Source: Candidatus Nomurabacteria bacterium GW2011_GWE2_34_25 (GTDB lineage: Bacteria; Patescibacteriota; Minisyncoccia; Phycocordibacterales; UBA9973). From it: 32,360 nucleotides of DNA. Positions 8,182 through 17,496 of this stretch are shown in pieces. The position numbers were made by a program, and so were the translations under genes. The notes beneath the pieces are model-generated. The model was given only the letters and a program-made list of their open reading frames with translations, did not search any database and was not told the origin of the DNA. Every line of letters begins with the position of its first letter. Position 1 is the stretch's first letter. The stretch spans positions 1 to 32,360 of the forward strand of contig LBPS01000007.1 in the NCBI GenBank assembly GCA_000990325.1, read 5' to 3'.

Positions 8182-9518
8182 TGAATTATAAATTTATAAA
8201 AATATTATTCCTATTCATCTTTTTATTTTTAAGCCACTTCTCTTTTTCTAGTGCTCAATCTGCGAGTGGAATAGATGTAAATTTACATATTGGAAGTTGT
8301 AATAATAATAATATATGTGAAACAGGCGATGAGGACTTCTTTGTTTGTCCGGCAGATTGTACTCCTATCATAGTTCCTCCATTACCACCTGGAGGAGGGG
8401 GTAGTGGAGGAGGTAGCAATCTAGCTATGGATAATGTTTTTAATAATCTTACGGTTGAAGTTAGTTATAATAGTGCTGTCATAAAATGGGATAGTGTAAT
8501 TCCCGTAATGTCTAGTTTAAAATGGGGAACAAATCCTGATTATAAAGACGGTGTTTTACGAAATATAAACTATCTATTGAAACATAAAGTAGAACTTATA
8601 AACCTAAAGGATGGAACAGTTTATTATTTTAATATAGAAGCTTTGAATCTTTTGGGTAAAACAAATTCAATCGAGAATCAGGTTTTTCGTACACTTTCTC
8701 CACTAGATACTACCCCTCCAGGCAATCTAAAGAATGTAACTGCTTCATCGGGTGCTCCTGGCATTACTATCTCTTGGGAAAATCCTAAAGATTTAGATTT
8801 TGATTATATACGTATTATGAGAAATTTGGATAGGTATTATGGAAGTCCATTTATTGGTAATGTTGCATATGAAGGGAAGGGAAATTATTTTACAGATAGT
8901 AAAGTGAAAGATGGGATCAAATATTATTATTCTTTGTTTGTTCGAGATAGAGCGGGAAATTATTCCTCGGGCTCTCTTGTAGATATAATTCACAATCCGA
9001 GAGGATTGGATACTTGGGGTGAAGTACTTACTTCAGAGGAAAAAGTTGAATCATCTACTGATCTTTATACTGTAACTCAGGGCTCATCAACTTATGATTT
9101 CTATACAGGCAGGACATTATCATTGGACGGTAATGAGCCTATTGTTATAAAAATAAAGCCTTTTTCAACAATTAAAAACGATGATTTGTGGGTAGAGGTT
9201 AAGAATTCCGATAAAGGAATTATCTGGCGATATTTCTTCTCTCATACTAAAGATAAGGACAGCGATATAAGTGTTAGTATTCCATCTTTTGACATTGAAG
9301 GACATTATATCATCTCTATATATAGGTATCATAATGGAGTAGCACAAATAGTGAATCAAGGAGCTTTTCAGATAGCTGAAGTTAAGGGAGAACAGCTATC
9401 TGATTTTTCTTATAAACATATATTTTGGTTTGTTATAATTATTATTTTATTTGTAGGCCTATTATTACGACTACTATTCACTATCTTTCATAGGTTTTTT
9501 AAGAATAATCACAAATAA
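8181..9518 (+). CDS. Membrane-anchored surface protein with Cys motif and Fn3-like domains
   Basis: Signal peptide; CNNNNICETGDEDFFVCPADC; PPGGGGSGGGS linker; LKNVTASSGAPGITISWENPKDLDFDYIRIMRN Fn3-like; C-terminal TM helix. Confidence 0.7.
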   Translation: MNYKFIKILFLFIFLFLSHFSFSSAQSASGIDVNLHIGSCNNNNICETGDEDFFVCPADCTPIIVPPLPPGGGGSGGGSNLAMDNVFNNLTVEVSYNSAVIKWDSVIPVMSSLKWGTNPDYKDGVLRNINYLLKHKVELINLKDGTVYYFNIEALNLLGKTNSIENQVFRTLSPLDTTPPGNLKNVTASSGAPGITISWENPKDLDFDYIRIMRNLDRYYGSPFIGNVAYEGKGNYFTDSKVKDGIKYYYSLFVRDRAGNYSSGSLVDIIHNPRGLDTWGEVLTSEEKVESSTDLYTVTQGSSTYDFYTGRTLSLDGNEPIVIKIKPFSTIKNDDLWVEVKNSDKGIIWRYFFSHTKDKDSDISVSIPSFDIEGHYIISIYRYHNGVAQIVNQGAFQIAEVKGEQLSDFSYKHIFWFVIIIILFVGLLLRLLFTIFHRFFKNNHK

Positions 9519-9666
9519 AATCTGGAATGTTATTTATTGTAAATAATAATGGGGGTTATCAAATAATGAAATGGATGATATAATGTGATTGTATCATTAT
9601 ATTTATTAGTTAATTTTGTTAACCGCTCTTTAACCAATTTAGTGCGGGACATCTTGGTAAAATTGT

Positions 9667-10173
9667 ATGCAAAATCAAAAAGGTAATATATGGGTGATCG
9701 TTGCTTTCATTATTGTTGCTGGTCTCATCGGACTTGTAATTTATTCGCTTATGAATAAAACGACAAAAGTTGACCCATTAGAAGGAATAAAGAGTGGGGA
9801 TGTAAGTGAACAGCTTCAGGCCAACGAAGAGCCTATTAAAAAGGAAGGACAATTATTAAATAAACAAAAAAATATGGAACAAATATCAAAAAATGGGGAT
9901 ACTTTAGTTATGAATTATACAGGTCGTTTTGTTGATGGGAAAGTTTTTGATTCAAACGTTGATCCAAAATTTGGACATGTTGAACCATTCGAATTTCAAT
10001 TAGGGGCAGGGAGAGTTATTAAGGGTTGGGATGAAGGATTACTTGGTATGAAAATAGGGGACAAAAAAACATTAACAGTTCCTCCAGAGAAAGGTTATGG
10101 CCCAAATGATTATAATGGAATTCCAGGAGGCTCAACTTTAATCTTTGATGTTGAGTTAGTTGGTATTAAATAA
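9667..10173 (+). CDS. FKBP-type peptidyl-prolyl isomerase with N-terminal TM anchor
   Basis: NGDTLVMNYTGRFVDGKVFDSN...FEFQLGAGRVIKGWDEGLLGMKIGDKKTLTVPPEKGYGPNDYNGIPGGSTLIFDVEL. Confidence 0.92.
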   Translation: MQNQKGNIWVIVAFIIVAGLIGLVIYSLMNKTTKVDPLEGIKSGDVSEQLQANEEPIKKEGQLLNKQKNMEQISKNGDTLVMNYTGRFVDGKVFDSNVDPKFGHVEPFEFQLGAGRVIKGWDEGLLGMKIGDKKTLTVPPEKGYGPNDYNGIPGGSTLIFDVELVGIK

Positions 10174-10174
10174 T

Positions 10175-11677
10175 ATGAAAGAAAAAGGTAAACTGTTTTT
10201 CCAGAAAAATATTAAGAGGAAGCGCACTTGGGCCGTCATTGGTCTGGTTGTTATTCTTGGCCTCTATTTTATTTTAAGAACACCAAGTAGTGTGATCAAT
10301 ACTGTGACTGATGTTGCTAAAATCTCTGATTTAAAACAGACCGTTTTGGCTACTGGCCAAGTGGTTTCTAATACAGATTTGAATCTATCATTTAATGCGA
10401 CAGGGAATGTGAAGTCTATAAAAGTAAAAGTAGGAGACAAGGTAAAAGCAGGTCAAGTACTGGCAACATTAGAGCAAGGAGCAGAACTTGCATCTTTGAC
10501 TTCAGCTCGTGGAGCTCTTGCTGCCGCCACTGCCCGCCTGAAGCGTATAGTTGAAGGAGCAACGAGCGAGGAGATAGCTCTCTCTCAAATTACTCTTGAT
10601 CAAACTAAGTTGACTCAAGATACGCTCGTTCAAAATGCTTACCAAAATCTTTTGAATTCTACCCCTGAAGCAGTTCCAGAAAATGGTACAAGTGATTATA
10701 CAGCTCCGACTATTAGTGGTACTTATAATTTAGGGAAAGAAGGAAAGATCTACCTTAGTCTATACTATAGTTCTGGTGGAGTAAGCTTTAATGCAACCGG
10801 CCTTACCGAAGGCTCAGGAATTGCAAATACTGTAATTCCTCAACCTATAGGTAATTCTGGACTTTATATCAAGTTTGCATCTGACTCAATCATAGATACC
10901 AAAGATTGGGTAATAGAAATCCCTAATAAAAAAGCATCAAATTATTTAACAAATTATAATGCATATCAAGCTACGGTGTCACAAGCCAAGTCCGCTATTG
11001 ATCAAAGGACAGCTGAGCTTGCAATAAAGAAAGCAAGTGCTCGAAGTTCGGATATCGATCTTGCCAATGCCGATATTCTTTCGGCAGAAGGGCAATTACA
11101 AGCAGCTCTGGCTCGATACAATAACACAGTGATAACAGCACCTGTGGATGGGACTATTACAAGTATAGATATTAAAATAGGAGAACAGGCTACAATGCAA
11201 AAAGAAGCAATAGTGCTTCAAGATGTTTCAAATATTTATCTGGAGACCAATATCAATGAAGCCAATATTGCAAGTCTCTCTTTGGGCATGCCAGTAGAGA
11301 TTACTTATGATTCTTTTGGGACAGATAAAATTTTCAAAGGAAGTATTACAAAGATTGATCCGTCTTCAACTCTTGTTTCTGGTGTTGTGAATTATAAAGT
11401 GACTGCTAGTGCTGAACAGATAGAAGATCTTCGTCCTGGCATGACAGCCAACATGACAATTAAAGTTAAAGAAAAAAGTGATGTTATTGCAATCCCATCT
11501 CGTTCTATCGTTACAAACGACAAGGGAGAAAGGACGATACGTGTCATAACAAATACAAGAAAAAAGAAATGGAAGTCAGTCGGAGTAACAACAGGCATAG
11601 AAGGTGATGGAGGGATGATAGAAGTCTTAAGTGGTCTTTCTACTGGTGATGAATTTGTGATTCTAATTAAAAAATAG
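10175..11677 (+). CDS. HlyD/MacA-like periplasmic-adaptor-type protein (start at 10175 rather than 10160)
   Basis: N-terminal TM; lipoyl-like halves GNVKSIKVKVGDKVKAGQVLATLEQGAELASL and NTVITAPVDGTITSIDIKIGEQA; LRPGMTANMTIKVKEKSDVIAIPSRSI. Confidence 0.88.
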   Translation: MKEKGKLFFQKNIKRKRTWAVIGLVVILGLYFILRTPSSVINTVTDVAKISDLKQTVLATGQVVSNTDLNLSFNATGNVKSIKVKVGDKVKAGQVLATLEQGAELASLTSARGALAAATARLKRIVEGATSEEIALSQITLDQTKLTQDTLVQNAYQNLLNSTPEAVPENGTSDYTAPTISGTYNLGKEGKIYLSLYYSSGGVSFNATGLTEGSGIANTVIPQPIGNSGLYIKFASDSIIDTKDWVIEIPNKKASNYLTNYNAYQATVSQAKSAIDQRTAELAIKKASARSSDIDLANADILSAEGQLQAALARYNNTVITAPVDGTITSIDIKIGEQATMQKEAIVLQDVSNIYLETNINEANIASLSLGMPVEITYDSFGTDKIFKGSITKIDPSSTLVSGVVNYKVTASAEQIEDLRPGMTANMTIKVKEKSDVIAIPSRSIVTNDKGERTIRVITNTRKKKWKSVGVTTGIEGDGGMIEVLSGLSTGDEFVILIKK

Positions 11678-11678
11678 G

Positions 11679-12398
11679 ATGTTAATAGAACTTAAAGATA
11701 TAATTAAAAATTACGACAACGGAGGCGTAATTACGAAAGTGTTGCGTGGGGTTTCTTTGTCTGTAGACGAAGGGGAGTTCGTCGCTATCATGGGACCATC
11801 TGGTTCTGGTAAGTCGACGTTAATGCATACTATTGGCTTCTTAGATAAGCAGACTTCTGGTACTTATCTTTTCGATGGAGAAGATACTTCTTCTTTCAAT
11901 GATGACGAATTGGCTCGTATTAGAAATGATCGTATTGGATTCGTATTTCAATCTTTTAATCTTCTCCCACGTACTTCAGTTTTAGATAATGTAATATTGC
12001 CACTTCTTTACAATTCAAGTAAAGCAAGTCAGGAGGCTCGCGCCAAGAAAGCTCTTGAATCTGTAGGACTTGGTGAAAGAATACACTTTATGAGCAATCA
12101 GATTTCAGGGGGTCAGAAGCAACGTGTAGCTATCGCTCGCGCTCTTGTCTGTGATCCGAAAGTTATTTTTGCTGATGAACCGACAGGGAACTTGGATTCT
12201 AAAAGTGGAGCGACAGTTATGAACATACTTGAGCGACTCAACAAAGAAGGCCGTACTATTATACTTGTGACTCACGACAAAGGGGTGGCCCTACATGCAA
12301 ACCGCATTGTAACTATCAGTGACGGAGAAATAGTCAGTGATGTTCTTATACCAGAGGAAGATCGAATTCACTCAAAAGAAATTAAAGAGGAAGAATAA
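11679..12398 (+). CDS. ABC transporter ATPase, MacB/LolD type
   Basis: Walker A GPSGSGKS, signature ISGGQKQRVAIARAL, Walker B VIFADEPTGNLD. Confidence 0.96.
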   Translation: MLIELKDIIKNYDNGGVITKVLRGVSLSVDEGEFVAIMGPSGSGKSTLMHTIGFLDKQTSGTYLFDGEDTSSFNDDELARIRNDRIGFVFQSFNLLPRTSVLDNVILPLLYNSSKASQEARAKKALESVGLGERIHFMSNQISGGQKQRVAIARALVCDPKVIFADEPTGNLDSKSGATVMNILERLNKEGRTIILVTHDKGVALHANRIVTISDGEIVSDVLIPEEDRIHSKEIKEEE

Positions 12399-13682
12399 AT
12401 GAATAATTTTGTTAAAGAAATCAAGACGACGATAAAAGACTTACTATCAAGAAAAGGGAGGTCTTTTCTGACTATATTAGGAATCATTATTGGTGTTGCA
12501 GGGGTTATTATCATTATCTCTTTGGGTTCCGGGGCTCAGTCATTGGTGTTAGGCCAAATTACGAAACTTGGTTCCAATATGGTAGGAGTCCTTCCTGGTA
12601 AAAGCAATGAGAATGGTCCACCTACCGCTGTCTTTGGAGTTCAAGTTAAAACGCTGACACTTACGGACGTCATGGCTATAAAAGACAAAAGTAAAGTTCC
12701 AAATGCGACAGATGTGGCTACCTTTGTAAGTGGCAATGTGACGATTATTGCAGGGCGTGAAAGTGTCGACACTTCTTTTACAGCTACTGACGGAAGCTAC
12801 GTCCGTGTTCAAAATGTAGAGATTGATAAGGGAACTTTTTTCTCAGATGAAGAAGGTAGGTCCGGAGCCAATGTAATAGTTTTAGGTTATGATGTTGCAA
12901 CAGGGCTTTTCCCAAATGGAAATGAGATAGGACAGATAGTTAAGATAAAAATTCCCAATGCGAATTCATCACGAGGTGAAGTATCTAGTAGTATTCCACT
13001 TCGAGTTATAGGAGTTCAGAAAAAGATGGGGACAGTAGCATTTCAGAATCAAGATGATCAAGTTTTCATTCCTTTCTCTGTCGGACAACGTCAGATACTT
13101 GGCATAGATTATGTTCAATTTATACGTATCAAAATAGATGACGCTATCAATGTAAAACCAGCGATGGGAGATATAGAAAGAGTTTTAAGAGAGCAACATA
13201 GAATAAAAAATCCAGAAAACGACGACTTTTCTGTTCGTGATTTAGCTGACGCTATCAAGATTCTGACAAGTATTACAGATACACTCCGCATTTTCTTGGG
13301 GCTTATGGCAGGTATCTCTTTAATTGTTGGAGGTATAGGTATCATGAATATCATGCTTGTGACAGTTTCAGAGAGAACACGAGAGATAGGGCTTCGTAAG
13401 GCAATAGGAGCAACACGTCGAAATATTCGCAATCAATTCCTCCTTGAGTCTATTGTGCTTACTTTTACAGGAGGAGTGTTGGGAATTCTTTTGGGAATTT
13501 TAATCTCTTATCTGATAGCTATTGGAGCACGTTTTGCAGGTTATGACTGGGTATTTGTCATTTCTCCTATGGCAATTATTTTAGCAGCTACAGTTTCTGT
13601 AGCTACAGGAATAGTATTTGGTCTTTATCCAGCATTAAAAGCAGCGAAGCTAGATCCTATCGTTGCACTTAGATATGAATAG
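12399..13682 (+). CDS. MacB-like ABC permease 1
   Basis: RKGRSFLTILGIIIGVAGVI; IGGIGIMNIMLVTVSERTREIGLRKAIGATRRNI; GLYPALKAAKLDPIVALRYE. Confidence 0.95.
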   Translation: MNNFVKEIKTTIKDLLSRKGRSFLTILGIIIGVAGVIIIISLGSGAQSLVLGQITKLGSNMVGVLPGKSNENGPPTAVFGVQVKTLTLTDVMAIKDKSKVPNATDVATFVSGNVTIIAGRESVDTSFTATDGSYVRVQNVEIDKGTFFSDEEGRSGANVIVLGYDVATGLFPNGNEIGQIVKIKIPNANSSRGEVSSSIPLRVIGVQKKMGTVAFQNQDDQVFIPFSVGQRQILGIDYVQFIRIKIDDAINVKPAMGDIERVLREQHRIKNPENDDFSVRDLADAIKILTSITDTLRIFLGLMAGISLIVGGIGIMNIMLVTVSERTREIGLRKAIGATRRNIRNQFLLESIVLTFTGGVLGILLGILISYLIAIGARFAGYDWVFVISPMAIILAATVSVATGIVFGLYPALKAAKLDPIVALRYE

Positions 13683-13692
13683 AAATTAATAT

Positions 13693-14958
13693 ATGTACAA
13701 CATTTATTTCAAACAAGCTATACGTGGCATCAAGTCCAATCCATCAAGGACGCTTTTAACGACGCTTGGTATTATGATCGGCATAGGTACTGTTATACTT
13801 GTTCTCTCTGCAGGAGAAGGATTTAAGAGTTATGTGAATGCTCAGGTTGAGGTTTATGGATCCAACACCATGTTCGTAGAGACTTCTGTCCCTGCTTCAA
13901 CAAAGGCTCGTTCCAAAGGAGCAAATGAGTCCGGCAATGTGAATAGTTCTGCCAACAATGCTGTCCCCGTTACCACTTTAAAAGTTCGTGATTTGGAAGA
14001 TTTTAAAAATATTCCAAATGTTAAAAATTCATATGGAGTATCAGTTGGACAGCAGATAGTAACTCATAGTGGTATTTCTAAAACAGCAATGATCTTTGGT
14101 TCTTCGGCTTCACGCTTTGATATTGATAAAGGAGTTATAGAGAAAGGGAGAGGGTATAGCTTAGGGGAAGATAAGTCCTTGGCTCAAGTAGCAGTTTTAG
14201 GGAGTAAGATAGCCACAGATTTATTTGGAGACGAAGACCCCATTGGAGAGCTTATTAGGCTTGGTAACTATAATTTTGAAGTTATAGGTGTATATGAAAG
14301 TAAAGGAAGTTTTGGTCCCATGAGTGAGGACGATCAAATTTTCATTCCAGTCTCTACTTTACAGAAGAAAATTCAAGGCATTGACTATCTTTTTTATGCA
14401 GTGATAGAACTAGAAGATAAGTCCAAAGCAGATGCAACTAAGCTAGACATCATTGATGTTTTACGCAAGAATCATTATATCTCTGATCCATCTCGCGATG
14501 ATTTTAAGGTGAATACTCAAGAAGAAAGTTTAAGTGTTTTTAATACAATTTTGAAAGCGATCACATTTTTACTTATTGCGATTGCCTCGATCTCTCTTAT
14601 TGTAGGAGGAGTGGGAGTTATGAATATTATGTACGTGGTAGTTACTGAACGCATAGGGGAGATAGGTCTTAAGAAAGCACTCGGTGCACGTCGCAAAGAT
14701 ATTCTTTATGAATTTTTGATAGAAGCAGTTCTCCTGACGATTATGGGTGGCATTATCGGTATTATCGGTGGATCCTTTTTGGCTTTTGTTGTGGCAAAGT
14801 TTGCACAAAGTACGGGTCTTGCTTGGAAATTCATAGTACCGATCTGGGGAGTTATCATAGCCGTATCTGTGTCCATGATTATAGGCATTGTTTTTGGCGT
14901 TTTTCCAGCTCGCAATGCTTCTCGCTTGGACCCAATTGTCGCCCTCAATAAAGAATAA
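13693..14958 (+). CDS. MacB-like ABC permease 2
   Basis: NPSRTLLTTLGIMIGIGTVI; VGGVGVMNIMYVVVTERIGEIGLKKALGARRKDI; ARNASRLDPIVALNKE. Confidence 0.95.
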   Translation: MYNIYFKQAIRGIKSNPSRTLLTTLGIMIGIGTVILVLSAGEGFKSYVNAQVEVYGSNTMFVETSVPASTKARSKGANESGNVNSSANNAVPVTTLKVRDLEDFKNIPNVKNSYGVSVGQQIVTHSGISKTAMIFGSSASRFDIDKGVIEKGRGYSLGEDKSLAQVAVLGSKIATDLFGDEDPIGELIRLGNYNFEVIGVYESKGSFGPMSEDDQIFIPVSTLQKKIQGIDYLFYAVIELEDKSKADATKLDIIDVLRKNHYISDPSRDDFKVNTQEESLSVFNTILKAITFLLIAIASISLIVGGVGVMNIMYVVVTERIGEIGLKKALGARRKDILYEFLIEAVLLTIMGGIIGIIGGSFLAFVVAKFAQSTGLAWKFIVPIWGVIIAVSVSMIIGIVFGVFPARNASRLDPIVALNKE

Positions 14959-14993
14959 TAATTTCGCCTAGGTCAGACCTAGGCGAAATTATT
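14957..14993. repeat. REP-like palindrome, upstream RAYT copy (18-bp perfect arms); also terminator-like for the permease operon
   Basis: aataatttcgcctaggtc-a-gacctaggcgaaattatt; overlaps the permease stop codon. Confidence 0.9.
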
Positions 14994-15014
14994 TTATAGT
15001 GGTACAATAATCAT

Positions 15015-15692
15015 ATGGCTATAAGAGATAAAAATTTAGTTATAAATGAATATTATCATTTATACAATCGTGGAAATGATAAAAAAGAAATTTTTTTAGA
15101 TGAAGAAGATTATGATCGTTTTATAAAGCTTTTATATATCTGTAATTCGAAAAATGATTTTAATTTTAGAAATTCTATTGTAAGAAATAAAATAAATGCT
15201 TTTGATTTTGAAAGAGGGGAACCTTTAGTTTCAATAGTTGGGTGGGTTTTAATGCCTAACCACTTTCATATTATTCTTATTTCGCATAGGTCTGACCTAG
15301 GCGAAGGAGATTATAATCCAATAACAGAGTTTCTACGAAAAGTTTCTACTGCATATGTAATGTATTTTAATAAAAAGTATGGAAAGACCGGTTCGTTGTT
15401 TGAGGGTAAATTTAAGTCAAAACATATTGGAGAAGAAAATTATTTTAATTATATTTTTTCTTATGTGCACTTAAATCCAATTAAATTGATTCAATCAAAC
15501 TGGAAAGAAAAGGGTATACTTGATAAAAATAACGCCAAAGATTTTTTAGAAAAATATAAGTATTCTAGTTTTCAAGATTATTTTGGTCAAGGAAGAAGAC
15601 AAGAGAATATACTTGATAAAAATTCTATTCCAGAATATTGTCTTTGCAACCATATAAAAGACTTATTTAAGTGGATTATTAAAGACGCCTAG
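15015..15692 (+). CDS. IS200-like / REP-associated tyrosine transposase (Y1_Tnp, HUH)
   Basis: YYHLYNRGNDKKEIF; VLMPNHFHIILI (HUH as HFH); STAYVMYFNKKYGKTGSLFEGKFKSKHI; YVHLNPIKL. Confidence 0.92.
   Translation: MAIRDKNLVINEYYHLYNRGNDKKEIFLDEEDYDRFIKLLYICNSKNDFNFRNSIVRNKINAFDFERGEPLVSIVGWVLMPNHFHIILISHRSDLGEGDYNPITEFLRKVSTAYVMYFNKKYGKTGSLFEGKFKSKHIGEENYFNYIFSYVHLNPIKLIQSNWKEKGILDKNNAKDFLEKYKYSSFQDYFGQGRRQENILDKNSIPEYCLCNHIKDLFKWIIKDA
15281..15305 (-). repeat. REP-like palindrome inside the RAYT CDS
   Basis: ttcgcataggtctgacctaggcgaa; reverse complement differs from the upstream 25-bp core at one base. Confidence 0.85.
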
Positions 15693-15705
15693 GTCAGACC
15701 TAGGC
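15687..15705 (+). repeat. REP-like palindrome, downstream RAYT copy (contains the RAYT stop codon)
   Basis: gcctaggtcagacctaggc, identical to the upstream core; a degenerate half copy ctgacctaagcga follows at about 15723. Confidence 0.9.
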
Positions 15706-15824
15706 AAACTATGTAAAACAAACTGACCTAAGCGAGATATGATTTTTTGTACATAAAAATGATAATGATATAATACATGAAGTTAGTGTTTTATCAATTA
15801 TTAATATAATAAATAATAAACAAT

Positions 15825-16301
15825 ATGCCTGATTTTAAACCAGATTCGATAAATAGTAAGGTTCTAGTTTCAGATTCTGAGAAATTAAAAGCTGATCTTT
15901 GGTCTACTCTTGAAAGTATTATTCCTAACGATGAACATGAATCACGTAAAAGATTTAATTTTGTAAAAGAAAAATATCGTTTTATAAGTTATGAGGATAT
16001 GCTAAAAGAACTTGGTTCTGTGGAAGAAGAAATGAAAAAATATCACTCAAATAACATAAAAGGATTAAATTATACAAAAGATACATCTCCAGATAAATGT
16101 GTGTTTATGAAAGCAGATAGAGAGGATGGTGCCTCAGCATATGCAGTTATAGGAGTTAATACACCCATACAATATCGTGGAGATTTTTTCTCGCCATCTT
16201 TTTACGGTGGTCATGGAAGCAATCATGATTATAATCGCAGTGAGTTGCTTGGAAGTTTATATGAAGCAGTAACAAGATCTCCATATCCAGAAAAAAATTA
16301 G
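15825..16301 (+). CDS. Hypothetical protein
   Basis: 158-aa ORF MPDFKPDSINSKVLVSDSEKLKADLW... followed by a terminator; family not recognised. Confidence 0.6.
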   Translation: MPDFKPDSINSKVLVSDSEKLKADLWSTLESIIPNDEHESRKRFNFVKEKYRFISYEDMLKELGSVEEEMKKYHSNNIKGLNYTKDTSPDKCVFMKADREDGASAYAVIGVNTPIQYRGDFFSPSFYGGHGSNHDYNRSELLGSLYEAVTRSPYPEKN

Positions 16302-16331
16302 AGAAATAAAAAATAATTAGAAAACACCTGC

Positions 16332-16357
16332 AAACACCTTATTGATAGGTGTTTTTT
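16332..16357 (+). terminator. Intrinsic terminator
   Basis: aaacacct-tattgat-aggtgttttttg. Confidence 0.85.
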
Positions 16358-16387
16358 GCAAAATTTTAAATATGCTATAATAGACGG

Positions 16388-17185
16388 ATGGAAACATTAT
16401 TAAACAACAAAAGAATAACATGTGCGGTTTTTATATTATTAATTATTATTTCATTGTTTACTCTGGCTCGTTTTGTGAATGAGATAAAACAAAGTCAGTA
16501 TGTCGGCCGTGGTAATCAGCCATCCAATACAATCTCTGTATCAGGGACTGGAGAAGTTTTGGCTGTTTCTGATATTGCTTCTTTGTATGTAAATTTAAAC
16601 AAAGAAGGCAAAACTTCAAAAGAGGCTCAAACGTTATTAAACGAGGAAATTACTAAAACATTAAATTATTTAAAAGAAAAGAAAATAGAAGACAAAGATA
16701 TTAAGTCAGAATATGGTGGAATAAACCCAAAATATTCTTATGAACAAGTTGCTTGCTTCTCTTATCCTTGCCCAAACAAAGATCTTAAAATTATAGGTTA
16801 TACGGCTACACAGTCAATCGTTGTGAAAGTTCGTGAAGTAGATAGTGCAAGTGAAGTCCGCACGGGGTTAGCCACTCTTGGAGTCACAGATATTAGTGGT
16901 CCCACATTCTCTATCGATGAAGAAGATAACTTTAAAGATAAAGCACGATCTCTTGCTATAGGAGATGCAAAAGAAAAAGCAAAAGTCTTGGCAAGTGAAC
17001 TAGGAGTAAAATTAGGAAAAGTTGTAAGTTTTTCTGAAAATACAGGTGGATATCCAATGATGTATTCTGCAAAAAGTATGGTGGGAGCAGAAGCCTTACT
17101 TGACAGTAGAACTCCAGCCCCAGTCTTACCAAAAGGAGAGAATAAAATTACCTCAGATGTTTCAATTACTTATGAAATACGATAA
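16388..17185 (+). CDS. SIMPL-domain (DUF541) secreted/membrane protein
   Basis: ISVSGTGEVLAVSDIASLYVNLNKEGKTSKEAQ...; KAKVLASELGVKLGKVVSFSE. Confidence 0.85.
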   Translation: METLLNNKRITCAVFILLIIISLFTLARFVNEIKQSQYVGRGNQPSNTISVSGTGEVLAVSDIASLYVNLNKEGKTSKEAQTLLNEEITKTLNYLKEKKIEDKDIKSEYGGINPKYSYEQVACFSYPCPNKDLKIIGYTATQSIVVKVREVDSASEVRTGLATLGVTDISGPTFSIDEEDNFKDKARSLAIGDAKEKAKVLASELGVKLGKVVSFSENTGGYPMMYSAKSMVGAEALLDSRTPAPVLPKGENKITSDVSITYEIR

Positions 17186-17231
17186 GAAAGTCAAACACCC
17201 CCAAGCCTTGCTTGGGGGTGTTTGACTTTCT
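17185..17231. terminator. Perfect ~22-bp hairpin starting at the SIMPL-protein stop codon
   Basis: gaaagtcaaacacccccaagc-ctt-gcttgggggtgtttgactttc. Confidence 0.8.
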
Positions 17232-17300
17232 GCCCATTAAGAGGTACTATTGTATATAAGCCCTCCGGGGTGGTTTTTAATAAGAATAACTAATTTATAT

Positions 17301-17489
17301 ATGAATACAATAACTGATTTTATCAAAGAAGTACTAGCAGAAGCAAAACACATCACTTGGCCGACTCGCAAGCAAGCTATTTACGCTACTATTGCCGTGT
17401 TGGTTATTTCCTTGTTGGTTGCTTACTATTTAGGATTATTAGACTTTTTGTTTAGTAAAGGCTTGGAACAATTATTACTTAACCGATAA
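17301..17489 (+). CDS. secE: Preprotein translocase subunit SecE (start at 17301 within ORF 17250..17489)
   Basis: [30 protein letters not shown] + TM helix, directly upstream of nusG. Confidence 0.92.
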   Translation: MNTITDFIKEVLAEAKHITWPTRKQAIYATIAVLVISLLVAYYLGLLDFLFSKGLEQLLLNR

Positions 17490-17496
17490 AATCAAT

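Noticed and set aside
17185-17231. Hairpin considered as a REP-family member
   Set aside because: Core cccaagccttgcttggg lacks the CCTAGG signature; simplest reading is a strong terminator after the SIMPL gene.
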